Under the pieces are notes generated by a model, which was not told the DNA's origin, searched no databases, and was given only the letters and a program-made list of their open reading frames with translations. Positions 1 to 11,744 of a stretch of DNA of 64,000 nt are shown here, piece after piece. Origin of the DNA: Mariannaea sp. PMI_226 (Eukaryota; Ascomycota; Sordariomycetes; Hypocreales; Nectriaceae); assembly GCA_024336345.1 (NCBI GenBank), contig JANFOG010000001.1, positions 2,108,001 through 2,172,000 of the forward strand, written 5' to 3'. Position numbers and translations under genes: made by a program. Position 1 is the stretch's first letter, and every line of letters starts with the position of its first letter.

Positions 1-960
1 TGGTTCTTAGCACAACAACCTCATTCATGTCACGATTTCACCAATGAGATAAACGCAAACATTTTCTGGAAAACAGTTTTTTTTGTTGATCGTTGAGACC
101 TGGTCATATCATATTCATGCCATTTCGTCGTCATAATCGTCAGCAACAATCAAATCAGCTTTCTCTCCAGGTGTCCATCGAGATCCTGGATGCTGTCGAC
201 ACTTTGCTCCTTCAATGTCCTCGGCTTCCCCTCCTCCATTATTCTATATCTACACATATCTGCGGCGAGACCTGCTAGTCCCTCGAAACCCGTTTTCCCC
301 TTGAGCCGTTGTTGATTTTTTCGTCTGCACTTCCGTCCTTCCTGTAATCTCCTTGCAGGGACTTACCAAAACTCCTCCATATCTGGATTATTACCCCTGG
401 TAACCATGTAATTCCAACATGTCTAATCCTTCCAAAATATAGTAGTGTGTACACGCAGTCCTGGTATTGAGACGCAAAAAAAAACCGGAAAAAAAAAGCC
501 CTATAGCCCATGCTATGCCGCGCATTTCCATGCGCCTCTGCATCCATCCGAGCATGCAGTCATGCCGCCTTGTGATGAAAACAAAAAGATAATGAGAAGA
601 AAAGTTTGCGCCAGTTCTCCGGTTGTAACTATGCTGTCCGAATTCAACCCACTCCCAATTCGAACTTAGAACAACCGAGTACACAAAACGCCTCGCAGAC
701 GACAACCTGTTGCTGTCGTCTAGATGTCGTAGTATCGTTATATCGTGTTATGGTAGAAATCCCAGTAGCCACGCGTAGCAATGAGTAATATCCTCGGTCG
801 CATCCACTTCCGATTCCAATGTCGGGTTCGACATATCCACACATGCCCATGCATCCCAGCCAAAGAACCAACAATTCGAACGCCCAAACAGGCCCATCAA
901 ACAAATTAGTGATTTCCAGACTTGTAGGCAATCATAGTCCCATATCCTGCCCAAACCACT
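1..960. other. Intergenic, 3' flank of the Wee1 gene
   Basis: No convincing gene was found. The only open frames are short, overlap on both strands and lack codon bias or recognisable motifs. The stretch directly downstream of 961 must contain the 3' UTR and polyadenylation region of the minus-strand Wee1 gene. A gene ending or starting to the left of the window may contribute the first few hundred bases, but nothing here shows it. Confidence 0.5.
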
Positions 961-3900
961 TCAAACATCCGTCATTTCGGTATCGCTATCCACAGTGGTG
1001 ATGGACACTGGAAAGAGCTCACCAGGCCCCCAGTTGCCTTCATAGACTGTCGCGGGCGCAGCGCGATGATCAGCAACCCATCGTATTCCCTCAAGCTCGA
1101 GTATTTGTTGTACAATTGGCCGATCATCAGGTCGTTGCGCTGTCATACGTCGAACAATCGATTCAAGTGAGCTGGGATCACGCGCATTGACCATGAATTC
1201 GGGAGGATGCTGCAGTTCCGATCGCTTAAAAGAGCCGAACAGGTTGCTGGGGTCGTGTGACTTTCCGCTCGAGAAATCATCGCTGTGAACGGACTCAGTA
1301 GGGTTGCCTGTGGTGTCCCGCTGAACCTCGGACGAGGGAGTCCATGTGAGACTTGGCACTTCTGAAAGATCACCTGACCTCAAGGCTTGCCACGTCTCTC
1401 CATTTTCGGGCAAAACAACATTGGCTGCTATTTCAAGAATAATGAGCCCGAGAGAGAAGACGTCAGCAGGCTGGCCAGCTCCTCCCTCCAGCATCTCAGG
1501 GGCCATGTATTCGCGGTCGCCTTCGGTATCAACCTTACCACCACAAGCGGAAGATTGGGCGAGACCAAAGTCACCAATCTTGAGGACACCTTCAAAAGTA
1601 ATGAGAATGTTTGCGGGCTTCATATCAAGGTGCATGAAACCAGCATCATGAATCTCTCTTAGTCCCTATATTTTCGATAGGATATTAGCTTAGAATATTC
1701 AAGATGCAAAGCTTTGCCAACCTACCATGCAAAGATCCTGGACAATCTTGAAGATGCGGAAGTCGTCCAACCGCCCTCCTTTTCCAACATTGCCTAAGAA
1801 TTTATCGAGAGACCCTTCCTCGCAGAACTCGGTTTGAATGTACAGATGGAAGTTGTGTTCCCACTCATCCACGTATTTCACGACATGATCTGCATGCAAA
1901 AGCGCCTTCAGGATCTGCGCCTCGCGAAGCTTGTTCTCCCGATCCTTGGGTCCCTGGTAGGGTTTCTTGCTCTTCTTTACGGCAAAGACTTCGCCCTTCT
2001 CTGGGCTATGCAAGCGTTCACTAGGTGTTGTTGAGACCATGGGATCAAAGGTCATGTGGCGACGGGTCACTCTGCTGACTCGGTATACAGTCGAAAACTC
2101 GCCCTCGCCGATTGAGTCAACCTTGTCAAACCTTGAGGAGAGGCTGGCATCGACATCGATTGTGCTCATACGGAAGTTAACAGGTGTTACCAGGATGCTT
2201 GTAGAAGAGCGGAAGTCTCGTCCAGCCGTAGGTGTGACTGGAGGAGGCATGTTGTCCACATAGCTATCGCCAGCCTGTGAAATCGATAGGCGACTGGTGT
2301 CCAAGGGTAAGAGACTCTCTTGGGGAGTCTGTGGGGTGCGGCGTCCATCGACAGGGCTCGCTATACCAATACTGTTAGTAAAAAAAAAAAGGGAAGAACT
2401 TCCATGGATATTAAGAACAGCAATCGACCAGGATGGTTGGTTCGCTTTGAAAGGGGTCCAACTCACAAGTTGATTCTCGAGAAATGATAGGACGGATTGC
2501 CGAAGTAGGAGGCCAGGTCCGGTTGGCGCTGGGACTTTCGAGTGATCGTTCGCTGAGATTGCTGAGGTTGCTGAAGCTGGGGGTCATAGTGTTCTTGGTA
2601 GGAGTAGGAGGTGCGTCTCCCTCCATAGGGTTTGAGAGATCAAGTGTCTCTCCAAAAAGTTTGCATTCGTCACCATCAAAATTCAAGACGCTACCTCGAC
2701 GTGAGTTTCTCGATGAGTTCCCACGTTGGAAAATGGACAGTCCTTTTCCTGGGTTCCCGAAGGTGTTTGGTGCTTGATCAGATATGGGATTGAAGGGCGT
2801 AGCAGGTAGACCTCCGAAAGAGTTGCGGTTATTACCTCTCTTCTTCAGGACGCTACCGGCGGGTGGTGGAAAGGTGGCGAAGGGGTTGGAAGGCTTCTTG
2901 CATGGGGTATCAGGAGGTGCCATTTTTCTTTCGGCCTCCGCCTCAGGGTTGCGGTTGACCTTGGAAATGAGGCCAGTTGAACTGAAGGCACCAACAAATA
3001 GCTGAGATTTGTGAGGGGTGGCCATTGATCTCATAGGATCATTTGGTCTTGTTGGTCGCGTTGCGTTGAGAGGAAGCGATCTAGAGAAGGGATGAGGTCT
3101 AGGACGCTCAGAGAACTTCAGTGCAGGGGCATAAACAGGTTCTTCCTCTGTCAGGCTATTTCCAGATGACGAGGTTGTCAATGTCTTGGAGAGGGGGTGA
3201 GGTTGATGGGCTTTGCCATCAGGAGGGTTCCGGGAAACATTTTGCAGAGGTGAGGCTGATGATGAGAAAGGGCTGTCCTGGACATGAGGAGGGACGAATT
3301 GATCCAGTGAAAGGCGAGGTCGACTTCTCACAGGTGAGAAATCGGCGCTGATCTGGGCCAACTGGCGTTCTCCGTTGCGTCGTCCTAGAGATCCCCGATC
3401 ACCGTATCTCTGTTGCAACGTCGACTTTCGCAAAGATGAGGACCGCTTCGGTACGTTCGCGGTTGGCGTAGATGACGGCTGGGGTTCACGAAGAGATACG
3501 CCACCCGCAGCTGAGAGTTCATAATCCGATCCTGTGTCCTCATGTATTGAGAAACTTTGGGAAGAGGTGGTGTTTGACCCAAAGATATTCTGATCCTCAC
3601 TCTGAACCAAGCCCGTAATCCCATGCAAGCTCCGGCGCTTAGCCACCGGACTTCCTTGACTGGGCTGGTCAAGATTCATTGTCGCATCGCTGCGCTTTAG
3701 CGACCCAGTGCTTGAAACCATGTAGTTGTCACTGGTGGTCTCGAGTGACTTGAGAAAGGCGGCTTGTGATGCGCCAGAAACGTCTAATGAAAGGCTGTGT
3801 CGCTGATCGGAAGCCTTCTGCTCGCTAGGGCTAGAGTCTACGAGCGCTCTGTTCTCCTGTCCTGGAGAGTCGGGGATGAGAGCCGGCGGCGTAGCAGTGG

Positions 3901-4357
3901 GCGTTGTGGAAAATTGCAACGAGTTGTTGTGGTCTGGTACACTATTGAGCGCCCTCTTTAGAGGGCTCTTGGGCGATGCGCGAGCCCGTGTCAATGGCCG
4001 CGACGGGGAGGCTTTTTTCGCAGAGCGCAATGAAAGCCTAACGTTGGAGCGGAAAGGTGTAAATACTGATTGGTGAGAGGGCGCAGTACCCAGAGGCGGT
4101 GCTGATCGCGTTTGTGATGGAAGGGGGAGTTGGTTCTGCGGAGTCAAGCCTAGTCGTCGGCAAGGGGACTGTGGTGATGTATGTCGATAACCTTCGAGAC
4201 CTTGAGAGCTTGGTGAGTTGGTCCGTGATGTGAATTTGGAGGGTGATCGAGAGATTGAGCGTCGCAGGGTGCGTACGGCCGACGTCACATCAATTTGATG
4301 CGCGTGTGTTGGTGACGGAAGGGCGAGTGTGCCACCGCTGCTGTTGGAGAAGGACAT
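961..4357 (-). CDS. wee1: Wee1-type protein kinase, mitotic inhibitor
   Basis: Three exons on the minus strand (4357-2467, 2360-1726, 1665-961) encode about 1076 residues; introns of 106 and 60 nt have GT-AG ends and keep frame. The first ~700 residues are Ser/Pro-rich and disordered, with many SP/TP sites suited to CDK feedback. The kinase domain runs from about residue 708 to 1040: glycine loop GEGEF near 715, VAIK-type lysine in FAVKKSKK, catalytic HLDMKPAN at 854-861 and DFG at 874-876. HLDMKPAN and DREYMAPEM are the forms typical of the Wee1/Swe1/ANKA family rather than ordinary Ser/Thr kinases. Family knowledge says it phosphorylates the inhibitory tyrosine of Cdc2/Cdk1 in the nucleus and delays mitosis. 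The start at 4357 is the first ATG of the long frame, and the ATG context is ordinary. Gene identity is secure; exact N-terminus less so. Confidence 0.93.
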
Positions 4358-7300
4358 TGTGAGGATGCGGAATGTTCAAGGCTCGGGCCTATCGCGGACA
4401 CTTGGAGAGTGAGGAATGCCCACGTAAGCACGATTAGGTATATGCAGGTGGTTCTAGTGACTTTTGCACGAGAAAAGGGTAGTCGAGGATCCAGGCGAGG
4501 ATACAAATCCAGCGTTTGGTATTCTCAAGAAGCGATGGCGTAAAGTCGGCCACGTGCCTCAGTGAACCACTCGAAGCAACACAGTGTGAAGCTCAATAAA
4601 ATCCCGTAACAAAGCCAGTCTCACTGGGAAGCTGTGAATCATATCATGCTCAAAGTCTAGGGAGAAGAGAACAAAACGCAAGCAAGTGTGTGTAAGAAAG
4701 AGGTGGAAGCCTCTGCTTGACCACGGGAGGCAGGCAGGTAAGCTGGCAGGAGGCAGCTTCCAAGGTAACGAAATGGAGGAGTAGAGTTTGTCTAGAGTTG
4801 GGACCAACCACGGGAGTCGTGTCTTCGTTTGTCGTCGCAAGCGTAGCCGTAGTCGCAGTTGGGGGTGAGGCAAGGAAAATCAGGGACGTTCAAAACATGG
4901 CGCATCCGCCTCTTGCACGCAGCTCAGACCGAGTTGCAGGGCCAGAGATCAGAGATCAGAGACTCTTTGCGAGGTGGTGCACAGTGGCTGACAGTCGAGT
5001 TGGGAGAGTAGACAGAGTCTTGAGTTGAGTCCTGACCTTTCAGCACATACCGGAATCCAATTTGAGCCAGGTTGACTCAGAAAATCGAGTCGGGGAAACA
5101 ACGACTGGTAGGGAACGGTGAATCAGGCTGGTATGCAATGAGTTGTCTTGGAAGTTGAAAGAGGGTGTGCGAGAGAATTCGGGGGAACTAGGTCGGATTA
5201 CGACAGTACGACTGGCTCCAGGAACACAGGCCTTCTTGGGCTTGTGAGAGGTCAAGAGCGAGAGGGCGGACGGGGAGGCGCGCGTGGGCGCTGCTAACTA
5301 CTAGGAATAGGACTGGTGGTGCGGGCTGGGCTCGGACAGGGGCTGGGAAAGATGGGATGGGATGGGCGGGTGCCGTGGATTGCGTGGGTTCCAAGGTTCT
5401 CAGGTCTGGCAACAGGCAGTCTCCAGGTTGGAGCCCAGAGCAGGTTGCAGCAGCGTGAAGCGCGAGTGGGCCGACCCAGCAGGGACGTACCACAGCACAA
5501 TAGCAATAAGGGTGGGTAGCGCTCTAGGACACGGGTCCACGGGCTTGACGGGACATGGGATGCGGGATGGCAGGGCCAAAGAGGAGCTTACTCTGTACCT
5601 ACATAGCAGGTACCTACGAGGGTGGCAACAGTGGTTTGTGGGTGTGAGGATCTTTTGGCAAGGAAAACTCGGTTCTGTCCGCCCAAGAGCGCGGTCGAAT
5701 TTGGATGATGTATTTGTTTACCATGTTTCCATTTTCAGTTTAGTGTGACGCGTCGGAAGCGCGTCTGTTTAGGACAGGGGTGTCCATCAGGCGTTAGCCC
5801 TCCCCTCCTGCCTCCTCCCCCCCATCCTTGGCCCCATGGCCAGGTGGTCACCTCAAGCCGCAAGCGATCCAGCGGCCCAGGCAAGGACCTCTTGTGAGTC
5901 CCAGGGCCCCTCTTGGGCGCACTTAGGGCCCCTTGTCAGGCCATGGCGCCGCGGCTGGTCCCCGTGGCCCGCCATGGCTGTGCACTTTTCCCCTTCTGGG
6001 CGATGCTCGTCCACCAGTTCTATTGATGAGGGCACCTCGCTGAGACAAGCAGCACTCAAAGAGGAGCCATTGTTTTCCTTCGCCCACGAATACAGTTCGG
6101 CTGTGTCTACCTATGGCTGTAACTTACTGTACCTGCTGTATGTGAGTTGCTAGCCCATCCGAGACGCTGATGTGATAACAGAGAACACTGCACACACACC
6201 CTCCTTCAGTGCGCCACCGCTGATCCTGAAAAACATTGATGGTCTCAAGGCTGGCTACGGCCTACCAACGATTTTTACCATGAACATATGGAGAATATAG
6301 TCACCACCTCTCTCTCTCAAGTGATTGTCCCAACTAAGTGGCATGGTTTTTTTTGTCTAGGGGGGACTTCTCACTAGCACGCACGCAGTGTAACCATCTT
6401 TTTCATATTCTCATTTATTCACATCCTTCGAGCCCAGGACAAAGAGATGAGACGTCAAATAACAATATTAGCCCGCCAAGATAATGAACAAGCAGGAACG
6501 CCCTGGCACCGGGCTCCGTCAGGAACCCGCACTCACAAGCAAGTAAGACATGGCGAGGAAATGGCAGGGTCAGGTGTCACCACATAGTCCCAAAAACAAA
6601 AAAGGAAGAAAACAAGTAGTTACAGTAAGGCGGTGCCAGCCATCAACCCAAGATGCATGCATCTCGCACTTCTTCAGCGCTCCTCCCATCAACGCGTCTT
6701 TCAGAACCTCCAGTCCAGCATCCCCCCTAATGGTTCTGACACGACCCTGCTCGCTCCCGAAGGCCCCTGTTGACCCAGTTGACACTCCACAGGGCGCATC
6801 TGAGCGCCTATGTGAAGTCTCCTCCAGGGCCCTCCCATCATCAACCCTCCTCCCAGTATGTCCCAGTGGCCAGCCCCCAAGGTTCCAGTTCAGGGGATTC
6901 CCAGCGCTAGGGAAACCGAACAAGAGCTCCACGTCGTCTGGCGCCGGCCCAGGGTTGAGACCGATCAACCATGACACGGCAATGGCATGGCATTGGGATG
7001 ATGTAAACAAAGGTTGGCGCAAGAGATGACACGAGACGGCTACTACTGACTTGGCCCGCAAGTGCTGGCCAACCTCCCAGCTGCAGAGAATGCACATGAA
7101 TAAACGCAACAGCCGCCGACCAAGTCTGCGGCCACTGCAGAATGGGGGGCGTTGTAGGAGTGTTCCATACAGTACCTAGGATAAGAGACCGTACATAAGG
7201 CAGTCCCCAACCTACTGTCAAGGGCTTTCAGTGGTCTGTTCAATTATCACAATCCTACGGGACCTGTGCAGTACGGAACAGCACAGATGAGAGCAGCCGG

Positions 7301-9292
7301 CATTCATGATCCGCGGCAGCGATTGTCCATTCCCACCTGTTCGCTCGCTCTCAACGTCAATGATCGTCGCTGTCTCATGCCTTCATCCTGGACATCAGCC
7401 TTGAACCAGACTCAACCTTGGCTATATTAGCGATCTTGATACCTTGCTTTTCCCTCTGTCCAACAATGGTTTGCCCCTCGTCTCCGCTCGAGGACAACTC
7501 ATCAGGCTCATCGATATCTCCATCGAACCCCATCCACTCTCCCTTTTTTGGAGGGGGGCTCTCCTGAGTCATACCTTTCCTTCTCACTTTGCACAATGCA
7601 TCCTGACGCGCAACAAATCTCAAATATTCCATTCCATCAAAACAAACAATGCACGCTCCCCTATTATCCTCCCCACTGTTATCTTCGCTAGCTTCCCATG
7701 GTAATCTTGGGTTTTGATTATGCCTCTTTATGCTCGCCGGCCCATGTCATTTCGCTTCTTTCTGGAAGAGTCTGGGGGTGGCCCCGCCAAACCCGAACGG
7801 CTCACCCATTTCTCCGTTACATGCCCTCATGGCTCAAATTAGACCAAATCAATGTTATCGTTCCCAAAATTGGTATTCTCTAGTGGGCAATGGAACACTA
7901 CCAACAGCTGGCGTCTTCGGCACTTGGGTCGTGCTCCGTGCTTCTCGATGATATTGCCGGCGATGACGACTTACACGGGGGCAAATCAAGAAACTCGTCG
8001 ACTATCCTGCTCTAAAGATAGGAATGGTCTTTGATGCACAACTCCCCGCGCAGGCCACCACCCACAATGACTTGCACTAACGTAGGAACAGTCCTGTAAT
8101 GACATGCTCTTCATGGGCCAACACGGACACGGCCGGGCCGTCGTCCTTGCACAAAGCAATGAGCGCGAACTTGTTGACCGCCGGGCGGGCTGCATATTTT
8201 ATGGGACGTTCAGCTGCAGCTAACACAGTTGCTGGAGCACGCCGCACACCTACTGCGGCTCTGTGAAATGAACTCCTGTTGCATTAATATTACGAAGGGG
8301 TTATGGCACAGGCTACCAGCTTCGTATTTTAGGCGAATATGCCTCCCCCTGACCCCTTTACACTGCCCGAGGAAAGGACAAGTTGGAGGGTTCAATGTAA
8401 GTTTTGGTTACAAGCTGTAGGATTGACAGGTGGATGGCATCCACAGTGCTGTATGATAGTTAGGCACCCTCGTGAGAGGGGCAAATATGACGATGCTAAA
8501 CTTGGATGTTCTCTGCCTCTTCTCGTCGAAGCATACGAGTCCAATGCATACAAGCGCCGCTCAATTTTTGTCCCTTTTCCCCATTAACCCAATTTTTTTT
8601 CTCCAAAGAAAGAGATGACACAGGATAAATTGACGCTCGTCCGACCAGAACTGCGACCCAGTGGAACATCAACGAGGGCTCGTTTACCCTATAGCCAAGT
8701 CGCTTACCAAAATTTACTCGACGATCTGCGGGCCACAATCTGATGGCCACGCTGGCAGTGGACGGGTCGCATCGCATTCTATCTATGTAGGTATGCCATT
8801 CGCATAATAAGCGCTTGAGCTTGAGCCAACGGCTGACCCTGTTTGAATCATGGAATGGGGGTCCCAGTTGGATAGGTCCAGCCTCTGTCGAGTAGAAACA
8901 CAAGGGCTCTAGTTCAGCTTCGTCCCCAATCTATCGAAAGATCTATTGATGCCAACGAATCTATCTAGTTTCAGATGAATCAGGGAGGTATCCGCAACGA
9001 ATGGATATTTTGGCTCAGGCAAGCCCTGCCGTCGCCAATACCGACATTGAACCCCCCCCTGAACAAATTGAGGTCAGAGAATGCCATGTAAATAGTTCCG
9101 TAAACGAAGCAAGGCCGCATTCTTGATACCCTAAGCATCATCCCCACGCAACCAAAGTGATACATTTTTAAGAATTAGTATAACTCCATTTTCTCCAAAT
9201 GGACAAGTCCGTTGGGCGGCTAGATCTGAATCAGTAAACTTGTACACAAATGAGAAACCCAATATAGTTACTATGTTGGCTCCGTCTGGTTC
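4358..9292. other. 4.9 kb intergenic region upstream of the Wee1 gene
   Basis: This long spacer separates the 5' end of the Wee1 gene from the 3' end of the dCMP deaminase gene. The first 1.5 kb is GC- and G-rich with a CACGTG near 4551 and probably holds the promoter and a long 5' leader of the kinase. Open frames of 100-180 codons exist at 5836-6153 and 6570-7109, but they overlap on both strands, carry low-complexity sequence and have no recognisable domain, so I did not call them. A possible decayed coding region at about 7375-8290 is listed separately. An AGGTACCT palindrome lies at 5608-5615. Confidence 0.5.
7375..8290 (-). pseudogene. Possible decayed or unresolved coding region
   Basis: On the minus strand, 7746-7375 is open for 123 codons and ends in an acidic, Ser-rich tail (WMGFDGDIDEPDELSSSGDE). 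The same frame continues upstream to an ATG at 7830, broken by one TGA at 7749-7747. Further upstream, about 8270-8080, another minus frame reads ARPAVNKFALIALCKDDGPA with mostly C or G at third positions, and an adjacent frame reads TVPTLVQVIVGGGLRGELCI before a stop. No combination of GT-AG introns I tried joins these pieces cleanly. They could be exons of an unrecognised gene or a frameshifted relic, or chance. I do not recognise the protein. Confidence 0.2.
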
Positions 9293-10485
9293 TCATGGTT
9301 TCTTCTTGGACGGGGTATAGTCACTTACTGGTATGAACTGTCTTAATCCAACCCCAGCCTCTCTAAACACTTGGGCTGTTTCCTTATCCATGCTGTAGCC
9401 GTGAGCGTAAACAACTTCACTAATCCCAACCTGACAAATCTTAATACTGCATGTCAAACACGGACACGTGTCGCAGTACAAGACCGAGCCTTCTCGGATC
9501 CTCTCCCGTCCCGCTTCCAGCAGAGCATTTTCCTCGGCGTGAATGCATAGACAAGTCGAGAGTCCGACGCCCGAGCTGTTGCCTTCGTTGCACCGCGGGC
9601 AACCACCTTCTGCACAGTTCCGGAGCCCCCTCGGTGTTCCATTATACCCAGTGCTAATGACTCTGCGCTCCCTACCGACAAGCACGCACCCGACCCGGCG
9701 TTTCATGCAATTGGACCGCTGCGCCGCGAGGGATGCCAGTGCCATGAAGTAGCTGTCCCAGCTGGGCCTAAGACGATCGGGGTTCGGGATATCCAGCTTT
9801 CCTAGAGTAGCATAGAGGTGTGCAAGGGATGAAGAAGTGTTGAGAAGTCTCACTGCCGCACGGGATATCAGCTGCGACAGACCTGTTTGAGGGTCGAACA
9901 GGTGGGTATCACTCTCCGCCACAAATACTTCAAGCGAAACTTCTGGCTTGCCGATAGCCCTGGCACGTTCTTGGTAGCGACGCCAACGCACGGTCAATGG
10001 CGCATCGACAGAGATGAGCAAGAAGAAGGGTCGACGCACAAAGACATCAAGAACAGCTTCAGTATGAATGTCCGTAGTAACGAAGCGGCTTCGCCAACGC
10101 TTCGTCACAAACTCGACAAGGTCTTCAGGCGTGGCAAAAGTGTGAGATTCTTGACCCCGTGATACCAGCGAATGTGCTGTCGACTTGAGGCCATTCCCGT
10201 ATGTGAGAACGGCGGTAGATGTTTGGCCTCCGGGAAATGTCTCGCCGGGAGATGGCGTTGTTGGTAGCCTGTCACCCTCTACGGCGCTGAAATCCGAGTC
10301 TAGATCCCCAGATAATGGAGTCTGTTGCAGATAGAGGCGTTTGAAGCCATGGTGCTCCACGAGATATTGGGCTACCGTCTTCTTACCGGAGCAAATACCT
10401 GAAGTTTGGAATGAAAGGTGAGCGGTCGATGCTGAAAAGAAAGGAGAAATTCAGACAACGTACCACCGCAAACCCCGATGAGCAT
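9293..10485 (-). CDS. DCD1: Deoxycytidylate (dCMP) deaminase with N-terminal P-loop-like domain
   Basis: Two exons (10485-10464 and 10398-9293; 65-nt intron) encode 375 residues. The tiny first exon encodes only MLIGVCG plus one base, and without it the N-terminal nucleotide-binding-like motif GGICSGKKT would be lost, which supports this start. The C-terminal half is a zinc-dependent deaminase domain: H294-A-E296 with PCLTC at 320-324 supplies the zinc ligands and the proton-shuttling glutamate. The first ~200 residues resemble the nucleotide-kinase fold (Walker-A-like loop, FFLLISVDAPLTVRWRRYQE), an arrangement also seen in the yeast enzyme. Family role: deaminates dCMP to dUMP, feeding thymidylate synthesis in the cytosol. 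The gene is divergent from ATG7 across about 1.26 kb. Confidence 0.92.
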
Positions 10486-11744
10486 GGCGAGAGCCGAGAG
10501 CGGGAACTGGAAATATGGGAGCAGAGTTTTGGTGAGACTTCAATTGAGCAATGAATATTCGTGTGCAGGTCGACCAAGCTCGACGCGACTAAGTTACTGA
10601 CAAGCGCGTTTGGCCTTCCCGTCATAGGTAGGCAGCACGTGTGGGGGTTTACTTTTGTGGCCGTGGCCGTGGCTGTTGATTCTAGAAGTCTGAGCACGAA
10701 ATAAATTTGCGGATACCACGACATCCGGGATTTCAAAGAAGCGGCCATTAACAAAACAAGGGTCTACGGGTACCTAGATACTTGTTACCCGAATGTATAA
10801 TTGAGTATGCCCTCGGAAGGTATTACAGGGTAACTTCACGTCCGATTGTGTATATCCAAGTGGGCTGTTTGGGAGTAATTTTTCAAGTCTACGAAGCGCC
10901 AATGATTGAAAAATATATGGTTTTTTTTTTCTTTCTGAAAATGCTATAAAGGTAGGACTTTCCTTGTCTGCAGATAGGATTGATTCGTGATGTCCTTGGT
11001 TGCCTTCAGAATCCTGCCGTCGTTCCTAGTAAGGCAAACCTCTCTTTCTAGATGATATCAAGTTGTTACGCAGCTACCACTCACGCCGATACGTAGCTTA
11101 TCAGCTCCTCCACCCTAAAATAGGGTAGAAACATGCTTGCCTCATGCAAGCCCTAATACTTTGTATGCTCAAGCTGAAGGCCTGCGACATGACTGGTAAA
11201 CCAAACAACAGCCAAACCATACAGTTTAAGATTAAGCAGCTTCAACCTACCGACCTGGTATACGATAGGCCTTGAAAGCTTACCTGCCCCTCTCAGGTAG
11301 AGGTACCTGCCTCAGCTCGGAAGGAAGGGTTGACAGGCGTGTTACTTGGTGGAGCGGGGTCGGCGGCCTGCTGAGCTACGTACCCCGCCGCGGGGTGGCA
11401 CCTGCCCTCGTCGGCAGCTACATCATAAGCGCCTGCCTTGTGATGTATGATCCCTTGTTCTGTTGGTCATCAAGTGACAGCCTTGCTTTGTCAGGAGGCT
11501 GCCTTTGCCTGGAGCTCCCATTTGCGTCCTGAACTACATCCTACACTTGTCTTGATCTTTAAGTCGCATCCAAGTCGCATTCAAGTCGCATTCATCCTCC
11601 TCCCTCGGTTCCGAGACCGGACGCTCGTCGTGCACTCACGTTCTAGAGTCCCTCTCCGCGTTTGTTCGTGTGCGCCTTCAAGCCTTTCTCGCTGTATAGA
11701 CTTCGCATCCGACTGAAACGGCAGGGGAAGGTGTCCAGGTCACC
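10486..11744. other. Divergent promoter region, DCD1 / ATG7
   Basis: No gene is supported here. The region is the shared upstream space of two divergent genes. It contains an AGGTACCT palindrome at 11301-11308 and three copies of an 11-bp unit at 11561-11593 shortly before the ATG7 start. Confidence 0.5.
11561..11593 (+). repeat. 11-bp tandem repeat, three copies
   Basis: Three consecutive units of AAGTCGCAT followed by CC or TC lie about 150-185 bp before the ATG7 start codon, in what is probably its 5' leader. The second and third copies are identical and the first differs at one base. Confidence 0.75.

Noticed and set aside
6550..7109. Overlapping open frames of 159 (plus) and 179 (minus) codons
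   Set aside because: They occupy the same DNA on both strands, contain no recognisable domain and show no codon bias; GC-rich composition explains the lack of stops.
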